The notes below the pieces were generated by a model. That model saw nothing but the letters and a program-made list of their open reading frames with translations. It was not told the origin of the DNA and did no database searches. Of a stretch of DNA of 33,399 nucleotides, positions 9,209-18,200 are shown one piece after another. Numbering within the stretch: position 1 is the stretch's first letter; each line of letters begins with the position of its first letter. The translations under genes and the position numbers were made by a program. The stretch is from Hyphomicrobiales bacterium (lineage in GTDB: Bacteria > Pseudomonadota > Alphaproteobacteria > Rhizobiales > Beijerinckiaceae): contig JAGWTA010000027.1 in assembly GCA_028869185.1 (NCBI GenBank), positions 1 to 33,399 of the forward strand. Direction: 5' to 3'.

Positions 9209-10408
9209 TCAGAGCCCCAGAACCGCTTTCGCGATGATGTTCTTTTGAATTTCGTTCGAGCCGCCGTAGATCGACACCTTGCGGTAGTTGAAATAGGCGG
9301 GCGCGATGGTGGAGGCCCAATCGGGCCCAGCGGGCGGTTCGTTCCAGCCGTGCTCCACTTCCTCGCGATAGGGCGCGGCGTAGGGGCCTGCGACATCGAG
9401 CGCGAGTTCGCGGATCGCCTGCTGCAATTCCGAACCCTTGATCTTGAGGATGGACGATGCGGGATCAGGCTTGCCGCGCTCGCGCTTGCTTTCAGCCGCC
9501 AGCACGCGCATCTGCGTCATTTCCAGCGCCTTCAGTTCGACCTCGATCCAGGCGAGCTTTTCGCGGAAACGCGGGTCGTCGATCAGGCGGCGCTCGCCGT
9601 CGCGTTCGCTCGCAGCGAGTTGCTTGACGCGGCGGATGCGCTCTTTCGTCATGCCGATGCGCGCGATGCCGACGCGTTCGTTGCCGAGCAGGAATTTGGC
9701 GTAATCCCAGCCCTTGTTCTCCTGGCCGACGAGATTTTCCGCAGGCACGCGCACGTCGTCGAAGAAGACTTCGTTGACTTCGTGGCCGCCGTCGATCGTG
9801 ACGATCGGGCGCACGGTGATGCCCGGCGTTTTCATGTCGATCAGCAGGAAGGAAATGCCTTCCTGTTTCTTCGCCGCCGGATCGGTGCGCACGAGCATGA
9901 AGATCCAGTCGGCGTACTGGGCCAGCGTCGTCCAGGTTTTCTGCCCGTTGACGATGTAATGGTCGCCCTCGCGCTTGGCTGTCGTCTTCAGGCTGGCGAG
10001 ATCGGAGCCGGCGCCGGGTTCGGAGAAGCCCTGGCACCACCATTCGTCGAGATTGGCGATGGCGGGCAGATAGCGCTTCTTCTGCGCCTCGTTGCCGAAT
10101 GTGTAGATGACCGGGCCGACCATCGAGACGCCGAAGGGCAGCAATTGCGGCGCCGGCGCCGCCATCGTCTCTTCCTGGAAGATATATTGCTTGACCGGCG
10201 ACCAGCCGGTGCCGCCCCATTCCTTCGGCCAGTGGGAGACGGCCCAGCCTTTCTTGTTCAGGATGCGAGTCCAGCGCACCATGTCGTCCTTGCTGGGATG
10301 GTGGCCCTCGATCATTTTTTCGCGAATGTCGGCGGGCAGGTGATCTTTCAGGAAGGCGCGAACCTCATCGCGAAAGGCGATTTCGTCCGGCGTGAAATTG
10401 AGATCCAT
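9209..10408 (-). CDS. Acyl-CoA dehydrogenase, large-subunit (PimC-like)
   Basis: FAD-dependent acyl-CoA dehydrogenase of 399 residues, likely catalytic half of a heteromeric enzyme with the following gene. Visible: N-terminal MDLNFTPDEIAFRDEVRAFL, the flavin-contact segment CQGFSEPGAGSDLASL (about 125-140), and the C-terminal IYGGSNEIQKNIIAK. The Glu normally found in the C-terminal motif (IYEGT in medium-chain enzymes) is Gly here; instead Glu244 in LGNERVGIA aligns with the helix-G catalytic Glu of isovaleryl-CoA and long-chain dehydrogenases. The ATG at 10408 follows AAGGA by 8 bases, and a promoter-like TTGACA box lies upstream. It is divergent from a Liv-type transporter operon ending in a crotonase, so import and CoA-dependent breakdown of a carboxylic acid is a reasonable inference. 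Confidence 0.88.
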   Translation of the reverse strand: MDLNFTPDEIAFRDEVRAFLKDHLPADIREKMIEGHHPSKDDMVRWTRILNKKGWAVSHWPKEWGGTGWSPVKQYIFQEETMAAPAPQLLPFGVSMVGPVIYTFGNEAQKKRYLPAIANLDEWWCQGFSEPGAGSDLASLKTTAKREGDHYIVNGQKTWTTLAQYADWIFMLVRTDPAAKKQEGISFLLIDMKTPGITVRPIVTIDGGHEVNEVFFDDVRVPAENLVGQENKGWDYAKFLLGNERVGIARIGMTKERIRRVKQLAASERDGERRLIDDPRFREKLAWIEVELKALEMTQMRVLAAESKRERGKPDPASSILKIKGSELQQAIRELALDVAGPYAAPYREEVEHGWNEPPAGPDWASTIAPAYFNYRKVSIYGGSNEIQKNIIAKAVLGL

Positions 10409-10469
10409 GCTGCGTTTCCTTGCGGCGTTTCCCAAAGCGTTTGCGGCGGCGCTGCGCTGTTTGACCAAA

Positions 10470-10498
10470 ACGCTAGTTTGTGGCTCATTCCGTGTCAA
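10470..10498 (-). promoter_or_regulatory. Candidate promoter of the acyl-CoA dehydrogenase pair
   Basis: Read on the minus strand, TTGACA (10498-10493, perfect -35 box) is followed after 17 bases by TAGCGT (10475-10470, weak -10 box). Transcription would start about 55 bases before the ATG at 10408. The same 154-base gap must also serve livF on the other strand; a GC hairpin (GCGGGC and GCCCGC, 10500-10515) sits beside it. Confidence 0.4.
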
Positions 10499-10562
10499 CG
10501 CGGGCGAGGGCCCGCATCTTTGCGCAAGTTCTCTTTGCGCAGCGAGCGCGAGCAAAGAATCG

Positions 10563-11237
10563 TTGCTGTCGATCAAGAGTCTGTCGACCGGTTACGGCGG
10601 CGCGCGCGTGCTGCGCGGCCTCGATTTTGCGCTGGGCGCGGGAGAATGCGCAATTGTCGTGGGGCCCAACGGCGCCGGCAAGACGACCTTGCTGCGCGCG
10701 GTGATGCAGCTTGTGCGCACGCAGGGCGAGATTGTTTTCGACGGCGCAGCGCTGCGCGGGCTTGCGCCCGAGGAAATTGCGCGGGCAGGCATAGCCCTCG
10801 CGCCGCAGGACGGCGGCTTTTTTCCGCAGATGAGCGTCGAGGACAATCTGCGCGTTGCAGCGCCGCGCGCTCAGGCGCGCGCGCGCGCCTACGCCTTCTT
10901 TCCCGCGCTTGCGGAACGACGGTCGCAGCTTGCAGCGCTGCTGTCGGGCGGGGAGCGGCGCATGCTGGTGATCGCGCGCGCGCTTGCGCTTGCGCCAAGG
11001 CTGCTGTTGCTTGACGAGGCTTCCGCCGGGCTTGCGCCGCGCCTGGCGCATGACCTGTTCGCGCGCATTGCGGATTGGCGCGCGCAGGACGGCTTTGCGC
11101 TGCTCGCCGTCGAGCAGGGGCCCGGTCTTGCCGCGCTTGCGGGCGGGCGCGTGTATCTCATGGCCAACGGGCGTCTCGCGCCGCTGGCGCAAGCGACGGA
11201 CGATGGCGCATTGGCCCGTCTTTATTTCGGCGTTTGA
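10563..11237 (+). CDS. livF: Branched-chain amino acid type ABC transporter ATPase (LivF-like)
   Basis: Cytoplasmic ATPase subunit of a hydrophobic amino acid/carboxylate importer. It has Walker [10 protein letters not shown] (about 34-42), Q-loop PQDGGFFPQ, signature LSGGERRML (128-136) and Walker B LLLLDEASAG (147-156), and the short 224-residue form with LivF-type SVEDNL after the Q-loop. The open frame reaches back to 10392, into the divergent dehydrogenase gene, but LivF homology begins at LLSIKSLSTGYGG; I therefore chose the TTG at 10563, which lacks a clear ribosome site and is tentative. livH follows after 2 bases. No LivG ATPase or binding protein is in the operon, so the second ATPase is either encoded elsewhere or LivF works as a homodimer. 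Confidence 0.85.
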   Translation: MLSIKSLSTGYGGARVLRGLDFALGAGECAIVVGPNGAGKTTLLRAVMQLVRTQGEIVFDGAALRGLAPEEIARAGIALAPQDGGFFPQMSVEDNLRVAAPRAQARARAYAFFPALAERRSQLAALLSGGERRMLVIARALALAPRLLLLDEASAGLAPRLAHDLFARIADWRAQDGFALLAVEQGPGLAALAGGRVYLMANGRLAPLAQATDDGALARLYFGV

Positions 11238-11239
11238 AC

Positions 11240-12112
11240 ATGGGCCTTTCCGCCGAATTGTTTGCTTCCGGCCTCGCCACGGGCGCGATCTATGCGCTGG
11301 TTGCGCTTGCGCTTGCGCTGATTTTTCGCGCGACCGGACACATCAATTTCGCGCAAGGCGAAATGGCGACGGCCTCGACATTCGCCGGGTGGTGGATGAT
11401 GCAGCATGGCGCGCCTTACTGGCTGGCCTTTGGCGCAACGCTGATCGCATCCTGCGCAGCGGGCGCTGCGATCGGGCGGCTCGTCGCACAGCCGCTGGCG
11501 CAAGCCTCGCCGCTCGCTCATATCGCGACCTTTGTCGGGCTCTACGCCGTCATCAACGGGCTCGACGGTTTCCTGTTCGGCTATGAGCCGCGCGCTTTCG
11601 CATCGCCGTTCGGCGCGGGGCCTTTCGCCGGGACGGCGCTCTCGCGCCATCAGCTCGGCATGATCGGCGCCGCTGCGGCGCTGATGGTGGGATTGCAGCT
11701 GTTTTTCCGCTTCACGCGCGCTGGCCTGTTGTTGCGGGCGAGCGCGATGGAGCCGCAGGCCGCGCGCCTTTCGGGCGTTCGCGTTGCGCGCGTGCAAGCA
11801 TTGGGCTGGGGCCTTGCGGCCGCCATCGGCGCGGGCGCCGGCATGCTGATTGCGCCGGCGACGCTGCTCGACCCCAACATGATGCTGGCGCCCTTGCTGT
11901 ATGGCTTCGCCGGCGCGGCGCTCGGCGGCCTGGCGCAACCGTTCGGCGCCGCCTTTGGCGGGTTTGCTGTCGGGCTGCTCGATGCGCTGGCGCAGGGCCT
12001 TCTGCCCGATGGCGGCGCGCTGAAGGCGCCGCTGGCGCTGGCGTTCATTCTCGCCGCCCTGTTTTTCAGGCCAGCGGGTTTGTTCGGGCGCCCAGATGCG
12101 GCGCGAGCCTGA
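11240..12112 (+). CDS. livH: ABC transporter permease, LivH type
   Basis: Inner-membrane permease of the LivH family, 290 residues. It begins MGLSAELFASGLATGAIYAL and carries ALALIFRATGHINFAQGEM, the conserved LivH stretch in which the Asn-Phe-Ala-Gln-Gly-Glu turn follows helix 2, then about seven further hydrophobic helices. The ATG at 11240 lies 2 bases after the livF stop and livM begins 1 base after its own stop, so this is a compact operon. The Liv family imports branched-chain amino acids, but many environmental paralogs carry aromatic or dicarboxylic acids or amides; the flanking acyl-CoA dehydrogenases and crotonase favour a carboxylic acid here. This is inference. Confidence 0.88.
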   Translation: MGLSAELFASGLATGAIYALVALALALIFRATGHINFAQGEMATASTFAGWWMMQHGAPYWLAFGATLIASCAAGAAIGRLVAQPLAQASPLAHIATFVGLYAVINGLDGFLFGYEPRAFASPFGAGPFAGTALSRHQLGMIGAAAALMVGLQLFFRFTRAGLLLRASAMEPQAARLSGVRVARVQALGWGLAAAIGAGAGMLIAPATLLDPNMMLAPLLYGFAGAALGGLAQPFGAAFGGFAVGLLDALAQGLLPDGGALKAPLALAFILAALFFRPAGLFGRPDAARA

Positions 12113-12113
12113 C

Positions 12114-13031
12114 ATGCGCGCCGCGCCGCTCGCCATTTTTGCGCTCGCGCTCATCGCGCCTCTCATCGTGCGCGATTTCACGCTGTTCCAGTTCGCGCAG
12201 GCGCTGGTTTACGCCATCGCAGCGCTGGGGCTTTATCTGCTCACGGGACTGGGCGGGCAGATATCGCTTGGCGCCTCGGCATTTTTTGCGCTCGGCGCTT
12301 ATTGCGCAGCGCTCGGCGCGCGCGCATCGGGGGCGCCCGCTGCAGCGCTCGTCGCCTGCGCGGCGCTCGCCGGATTCGTCGCGGGTCTTGCGTTCGGCGC
12401 GCCTGCGCGGCGGCTGAAGGGCGTCAATCTCGCCATGGCGACATTTGCTTTGGCTGCGGCGGTCCCGCCGCTGCTGAAACTGCCGGCGCTGTCGCGCTGG
12501 ACGGGCGGCGCGCAAGGGATCGCCTTGCCGGGCGCGGGCCCATCGCATGTCGTGGCTTATTACTGTGCGCTCGGCGCATCGGCCTGCGCGCTGTTCATTG
12601 CGCGCAACATTGCGCGCGGGCGCATCGGCCGCGCGCTGCAAAGCGTGCGCGACGACGAATTGGCGGCGCAGGCGCTCGGCGTCGACGCCGGCTTCGTCAA
12701 GGCGCTGGCGTTCGGGCTGGCGGGGGCCTATGCGGCGGGCGCAGGCGCCTTCAGCGCGCTGCTGAACCGTTTCGTCGCGCCCGACAGCTTCACGCTCGAT
12801 CTGTCGATCGCCTTTCTCGTCGCATTGGCCATCGGCGGCGCCCGTTCGGCGCCGGGCGCATTCATTGGCGGCTTCTTCATGGTGTTTGCGCCCAACCTCA
12901 CAGCGCATGTTTCGCCGCCGCTGGCCGGCGCCCTTTACGGGCTTTTGCTGATCGGCGCGATTCATGCCATGCCGGACGGGGTGGGCGAAGCTGCAATCAG
13001 ATTTGTGAAAAAGGCGGGCGGGAAGGCATGA
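12114..13031 (+). CDS. livM: ABC transporter permease, LivM type
   Basis: Second permease of the Liv-type importer, 305 residues, mostly membrane helices. Diagnostic pieces are LYLLTGLGGQISLGASAFFA near the N-terminus (LivM Gly-Gln-x-Ser-Leu-Gly motif), GRALQSVRDDELAAQALGVD in the middle cytoplasmic loop that contacts the ATPase, and AFSALLNRFVAPDSFTLDLS late. There is no ATPase domain fused to its C-terminus, as some LivM-LivG fusions have. An in-frame ATG at 12096 would overlap livH; I prefer 12114 because it leaves a 1-base gap and starts at the first hydrophobic helix. Its stop overlaps the crotonase start (ATGA, 13028-13031). Confidence 0.87.
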   Translation: MRAAPLAIFALALIAPLIVRDFTLFQFAQALVYAIAALGLYLLTGLGGQISLGASAFFALGAYCAALGARASGAPAAALVACAALAGFVAGLAFGAPARRLKGVNLAMATFALAAAVPPLLKLPALSRWTGGAQGIALPGAGPSHVVAYYCALGASACALFIARNIARGRIGRALQSVRDDELAAQALGVDAGFVKALAFGLAGAYAAGAGAFSALLNRFVAPDSFTLDLSIAFLVALAIGGARSAPGAFIGGFFMVFAPNLTAHVSPPLAGALYGLLLIGAIHAMPDGVGEAAIRFVKKAGGKA

Positions 13032-13819
13032 GCGACGACATTCTGTTTTCGGTGCATGACGGGGTTGGCGTGTTGACGCTCAACCGGCCTGCGCAGCGCA
13101 ATGCCTTGACGCTGTCGATGTACGAACATCTGCGCGAGATATGCGAGCGCGCGGCGCAAGAGAAAAATCTACGCGCGTTGATCGTGACGGGCGCGGGCGA
13201 AAAAGCCTTTGCGGCCGGCACCGATATCGCGGAGTTCCGCGATATGCGCACGGCGGCGGACGCGCACGCCTATGAAACGCGCATCGAGCGCGTGCTGACG
13301 GCGCTGGAAACGTTGCCGTGCCCGACGATCGCCGCCGTCGCCGGCGCCTGCACGGGCGGGGGCGGCGTGATCGCCGCCTGCTGCGACCTGCGGCTCGCCG
13401 ATGCTTCGCTGCAATTTGGATTTCCGATCGCGCGCACGCTCGGCAACTGCCTTTCGATCGCCAATTACGCGCGCCTTGCTGCGCTGGTCGGACCTGCGCG
13501 CGTGACCGATCTTGTTTTCACTGCGCGACTGGTCCGCGCTGACGAGGCGAAAGACTGGGGTCTCGTCAACGAGGTTCTGCCGGACCATGGCGCCTTGATG
13601 GCCCGCGCGCGCGCGCTGGCTGAGACGATGGCGGGCTATGCGCCGCTGACGTTGCGGGCGACGAAGGAATCGCTGCGCCGGCTGCGCATCGCGCAAACGC
13701 AAGCGGCAGAAGCGCTCGGCGGCGCCGATCTCGTGGGCATGGCTTACGCCAGCGCCGATTTCGCCGAAGGCCGCAGCGCGTTTCTGGAAAAACGCGCGCC
13801 GCGCTGGAGGGGTGTTTAG
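13028..13819 (+). CDS. Crotonase superfamily protein (enoyl-CoA hydratase-like), catalytic Glu absent
   Basis: Cytoplasmic acyl-CoA enzyme of 263 residues with the crotonase fold: VGVLTLNRPAQRNAL, oxyanion-hole segment FAAGTDIAEF (61-70) and the second CoA-site segment CTGGGGVIAACCD (108-120). In rat enoyl-CoA hydratase two Glu residues (GGGCE and FGQPE) do catalysis; here the aligned positions are Val114 and Ile134 (FGFPIARTLGN). So ordinary water addition is doubtful and an isomerase, lyase or thioesterase-like reaction is possible. Family placement is firm, reaction is not. The start overlaps the livM stop and ends the transporter operon, so it should act on the CoA ester of the imported compound, probably with the dehydrogenase pair across the divergent promoter region. 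Confidence 0.87.
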   Translation: MSDDILFSVHDGVGVLTLNRPAQRNALTLSMYEHLREICERAAQEKNLRALIVTGAGEKAFAAGTDIAEFRDMRTAADAHAYETRIERVLTALETLPCPTIAAVAGACTGGGGVIAACCDLRLADASLQFGFPIARTLGNCLSIANYARLAALVGPARVTDLVFTARLVRADEAKDWGLVNEVLPDHGALMARARALAETMAGYAPLTLRATKESLRRLRIAQTQAAEALGGADLVGMAYASADFAEGRSAFLEKRAPRWRGV

Positions 13820-14144
13820 ACGGTCTCCTTGCGGTCCTGTATCCAGACCCTCCAGCAGCCCGCGCCGGTTGAATTCAATATTAATTCCCGAAAGCACCGG
13901 CTCCATTCCCGATCGAGAATTGGGCGCTGCCGCACATCGAACCCGATGATTTTATAATCGCCAGATTTTCGCATTTTCGCTTCGCGTGGAACTGGATTTC
14001 TGCGGCGCGTAACGGCTCGCCGTCATTGTGAGGAGCGAAGCGACGAAGCAATCCATCCCCGCGCTGCTGGAAAGGCAAACGCCAATTCTGCATCGCCCGC
14101 CGGATGGATTGCTTCGCTTCGCTCGCAATGACGGAGCGGGGCGT
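13820..14144. other. Non-coding gap between convergent genes, holding a dispersed repeat
   Basis: This 325-base gap separates the crotonase from the convergent quinone oxidoreductase. Bases 13820-14020 are more AT-rich around 13870-13980, with GAATT and AATTC half sites near 13871, and show no credible gene. The right part is the inverted repeat listed separately. No strong terminator with a T-run was found. Confidence 0.6.
14021..14133. repeat. Large imperfect inverted repeat, dispersed palindromic element type
   Basis: Left arm 14021-14058 and right arm 14102-14133 are reverse complements apart from small insertions in the left arm: both contain CATTG(T/C)GAG, GCGAAGC and GAAGCAATCCATCC. 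The loop is about 43 bases. Elements with a core like CATTGCGAG..AGCAATCC are scattered through many alphaproteobacterial genomes between genes; this copy lies between convergent genes and can fold into a long stem in RNA of either strand. Confidence 0.8.
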
Positions 14145-15152
14145 TCACCGCCCCGTCGTCACCACGATCTTGCCGAGATGCGCCGATGTTTCCATCAGCT
14201 CGTGCGCCTGGCGCGTTTCGTTCATCGGGAACACGGCGTGAATGAGCGGCTTCACGGCGCCGGCGTCGAGCAACGGCCAGACGTTGGCGCGCAGCGCATT
14301 CGCCACTTCGGTTTTCTGCGCGAGCGTGCGCGGGCGCAGGGTCGAACCCGTGAGCGTCAGACGTTTCGTCATGACGGGCAGCCAGTTGATCTCCTTCACC
14401 ATCGCCCCCTGCAGGAAGGCGATCTGCACCAGGCGGCCGTCGGTCGCCAGTAGCGCGACGTTTTTGGGAATATACGGCCCGCCCACCATGTCGAGAATGA
14501 CATCGACGCCGCGCTTGTTCGTGAATTTCAGCGTTTCCTCAACGAAATCGTGACGGCGGTAATCGATGGCGAGATCGGCGCCGAGCGAGCGGCAGAAGTC
14601 GCATTTTTCGGCCGACCCCGCCGTCGCAATCACCTGCGCGCCGGCGCTTTTGGCGAGCTGAATCGCGGTGGAGCCGATGCCCGACGAACCGCCGTGCACC
14701 AGAAAGGTTTCGCCTTTCGTCAGCCGTCCGCGCACGAACACATTATCGTAAACCGTGAAGTAGGTTTCCGGAACGCCCGCTGCTGCGACGAGATCGAGCG
14801 CGCGCGGGCGCGGCAGACAGAGCGCGGCGTCGGCGAGCGCATATTCGGCATAGCCGCCCGATCCGACGAGCGCGCAAACCTCGTCGCCGACCTTCGGCGT
14901 GTCGACGCCCGGCCCGACAGCCACAACGCGCCCGGCGATTTCGAGGCCCGGCACAGCGGTTTCTCCGGGGGGCGGGGGATAGGCGCCCCGCCGCTGCAGG
15001 CAGTCTGGCCGGTTGACGCCAAAAGCGGCGACCTCGATCAGCGCCTTGCCCGGCGCAACCTGCGGCGTCGCAGCATCCACAAGTTTTATCACTTCCGGCC
15101 CGCCCGCGCCGTCGAAAATCACCTGTCGCATCGTCGCTGGAATTTGCGTCAT
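14145..15152 (-). CDS. NAD(P)H quinone oxidoreductase, PIG3/QOR-type MDR protein
   Basis: Zinc-free medium-chain dehydrogenase/reductase of 335 residues that probably reduces quinones with NADPH. Domain order is the normal one: GroES-like N-terminal part with FGVNRPDCLQRRGAYPPPPG and PGLEIAGRVVAVG, then a Rossmann domain with VHGGSSGIGSTAIQLAK (NADPH-binding turn) and GVDVILDMVGGPY. The Asn-Arg-Pro-Asp and Gly-Ala-Tyr-Pro-Pro-Pro stretches are typical of the PIG3 (TP53I3) branch. The ATG at 15152 has AAGGGAG 6 bases ahead of it, so the start is secure. It is divergent, with 120 bases between, from the large GH94 protein; no functional link is evident. True substrate unknown. Confidence 0.88.
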   Translation of the reverse strand: MTQIPATMRQVIFDGAGGPEVIKLVDAATPQVAPGKALIEVAAFGVNRPDCLQRRGAYPPPPGETAVPGLEIAGRVVAVGPGVDTPKVGDEVCALVGSGGYAEYALADAALCLPRPRALDLVAAAGVPETYFTVYDNVFVRGRLTKGETFLVHGGSSGIGSTAIQLAKSAGAQVIATAGSAEKCDFCRSLGADLAIDYRRHDFVEETLKFTNKRGVDVILDMVGGPYIPKNVALLATDGRLVQIAFLQGAMVKEINWLPVMTKRLTLTGSTLRPRTLAQKTEVANALRANVWPLLDAGAVKPLIHAVFPMNETRQAHELMETSAHLGKIVVTTGR

Positions 15153-15272
15153 TTCGTGCTCCCTTGCGTCGCCGCATCGCTGATGGGGGCTTACGCCATC
15201 GCGGTTCGGGCGGCAATGAACGCTTTGATCTCGCGCTCATGTCTCTATTCTTCGAATCGAGGAGAGAATCGC

Positions 15273-18200
15273 ATGGTTTCGGGAGTTCAAAAGCCGGACG
15301 TCGGCGGCTTGCGCCTTGTCGCGGGCGTCGCGCTGGCCTGCGCAGCGGTCTGGCTGGCGGGCGCGGGGGGCTGGATGCATGCGGGCGCAGGGGCGCTCGC
15401 CGGCGCGCTGGCGCTGGCGCTGATTGCGCCGGCGCCCGGACCTTTGATTGCGCCCTTTGCGATTTTCGACGCGCTCGTGCTCGCGGCCTATGGCCTGTTG
15501 TGCAATCCGGCGGGCGTGCTGTGGCGCGCGCCCGGGGCGTGGAGCGAGGTTTTCGCGTTTACCTCGCTCGGCGCCAGCGTGGCTGCGGGCCTGTACATCG
15601 CGACGATCGCCATCGCCTTCGCCTCCAGCGCGCGTCGTCCGCATTTTGCGCCCTCCATCGCGCTGGCGCTCACGCCTTTCGCCTTCTGCCTGTTCATCGC
15701 CATGGGCTCGAATCTGCCGGAGCAGATCGGGCGCATCGCGCCAATCGTCGGCCTTTTCCCGCAGCCCTACGATCGCGCCATCGCCAGCGCGATCGGCCAC
15801 GCCCTGATCCTGATCGCGCTGAACGAAGCGGTGATCGCATCGGCGGCCGTTGCGCTCGGCCGCAAGATCCCGAACGAGCGGGGCCTGCATGTCTGGCTCA
15901 TCGGCGCCGCGATTCTGGCGGCCTTCACGCCGGTGTTCGCCGAATTCGGCTCGTCCGCCTTCGTCGCGTCGCTGCCGCGCGCGCTCAGCGTCGTATGCGC
16001 CGCAGCAATGGCGGCGGCCGCGCAGGCGGGCGTATGGGGCGAGACCTATCTCGTCACGCAGGCGGTGGTCGATCTGTTGCACGGCGCGCCGCCGATCAAG
16101 CAAAGCGTGAAGAAGCCATGGCGTTCGGGCTTTGGCAAAGGCGCTGTTTACGGCCTCGTTTTCATGGGGCTGATCGGCGTCGCCGATCTCGTCGTCAACC
16201 AGCGCTGGCTGATGCAGGCGCTCGCGCCGACCCATGACATGCTCGCGCCGTTCTTCGCCGCGCTCGCCGGCGCCATCGTTTATCCGCTGGCGCGCACGAT
16301 TCTGGAAAGCACGGATTCGACGCCGCCGTTTTTCGGCCGTCTGCGCGCCGAAGCGCTGCGCCCGTCGAATTATTTTCGCGGCCTCGCCTTTGGCGCGGCC
16401 ATTCTGATCGGCGCGCGCGAGGGCGCGCCAGGCTGGAGCGGGGGCTGGCGGTTCCTGTTCGGCGCGGCGGCGGGCGCGGCGATGTATGCCGGCGTCGATG
16501 CGCTCAGCGATCTGGCGCTGATCCTCAGCGGCAGCCGCAAACGCATGTCGAGCTGGCGGCTGTATGTTTTCGGCGCGCTGCTCGGCGGCTTCGTCGGCGG
16601 CGCGATCGCTTGGTATTTCGATGTCGGGCAGATCGAGGTCGTGCGCGCAAAACTGATCCGTTACATGACCATCAGCTTCGCCGCCGCCGGTCAGCCGGTG
16701 TCCGACTACAACATCTTTCCGCTGTTCTCGAAGTGGGGCGTCACCAATCTGGGCGCGACCACGGGCGGGGTGAAGCTGTTTTATCTGGAATCGGTTTCAG
16801 GCGTCATCCAGTGGATTTTCGCCGCGCCGCTGTTCAGCATCAATCTCTTCTTCCTGACCGCGCTGGTGAAGCGCAGCCTCAATCCGTTGCGCGGCCTGTT
16901 CAGCGCCAACGGCGTGCGCGCGCTGGTCGACAATGCGATCCTGGTGTTGCGCTGGGGCCTGTGGATGGCGCCGGTCATCTACACGTTCCTCAAGGCCGCG
17001 CCGACGCCCGAATGGTACAATCAGGACGGCCTCGTGCGCACGGGCGTCGCCACGCTCTACAGCGCGACGCATACGCCGCAACAATTTGCAGCGTGGAGCC
17101 TCGACGTGTTCACCGCGCTGCTGGCGTTCGACTGGTTGCGCGTTCTCATCTGGTTCGACCATATGGGCCTGCGCGTGGCGACGCTGGTCAATCTCTCCTT
17201 CGTCGGCGGCGATGCTGTCGACGAGAAAGCTGCGCGCTTCATCGGCAAGCAGCAGGTGAGCCGCGCCATTCCCGAAGGGTTGCGCCGCTTCGGCACATGG
17301 GCGCCGCTGTTGCTGCCTTTCTACATTCCGCGCGGGGCCGATTGGGACAAGGCCTGGTCCGGCGCCGAACGGCTGAGTCAGGCGGCGCCGCCGGTGTCCG
17401 ATCTGCTTTTGGGCTATACGCTGGTCGCGGCTGCGGCGGCTGTCGCCTTCGCCTCGATCCTGTTGCAACGGCTCGCCGGATCGCAGCGCGCGCTCGCGCA
17501 TCGCGGCACGGGCGCGGGCGGCGATTACGGTTCGCGCCCGCATGTGCTCACCAACGGACTTGTGACCTCCGAATGGTTCGACGATGGCCAGAATGTCAGC
17601 CGCGTCGAAAGCGCGGCGCGTTCAGGCGCGCCGATCGACATCACGCGCAGGCCCGACGATCCGCTGCAACCGCGCGGCAAGTTCGTGTATTTCCGCGAGG
17701 GCGACGGATCGCTGTGGTCGCTGGGCGCAGCGCCCACGCATGCCGGCGGCGCTCTCGAAACGCGCCGGCTGTCGCCAACGCAGCTGTTCATCGCGCATAC
17801 GCATAACGGATTGCGCGCGGAGGCGATCATCGAGACAGCCGATGGCGAGCCGCTCGAAATCACGCGGCTGAAGCTCGTCAATCTCGACCAGCGGCCGCGC
17901 GTCGTCACCATCGCGACCTTGCGCGAATGGGTGATGAACGAGACGGGCGTGGAGCGACGCGATGCAGCCTATAACGCCATTCACGTCGGCACGTGGTTCA
18001 TGGCGGAGCCGACCGCGATCATCGCGCAGAACCGGCTGCTGAAAACAAAGGGCGCCAGCGCGACCGAACGGCGCCTGTCGCCCGAAGTCGGCTTCCACGC
18101 CGCCGGCCATGGCGCGACGGGCGATGTTCGCCTTGTCGGATACGAGGACGCGCGTTCTCGTTTCTATGGGCTTGGCTCGGCGCGCGCGCCCGACAGTCTG

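Noticed and set aside
10500-10515. GC hairpin (GCGGGC/GCCCGC) as a terminator
   Set aside because: It lies in the divergent gap between two gene starts, so there is no transcript for it to end; left as a possible regulatory structure only.
9245-11014. 589-codon plus-strand frame
   Set aside because: Antisense to the acyl-CoA dehydrogenase gene and out of frame with livF; no domain signal.
13881-14093. 70-codon minus-strand frame
   Set aside because: It crosses the dispersed inverted repeat and its translation reflects the repeat sequence.
14550-15272. Upstream extension of the GH94 frame (about 240 more codons)
   Set aside because: It runs antisense through the quinone oxidoreductase gene, has no family match, and a strong ribosome site precedes the ATG at 15273.
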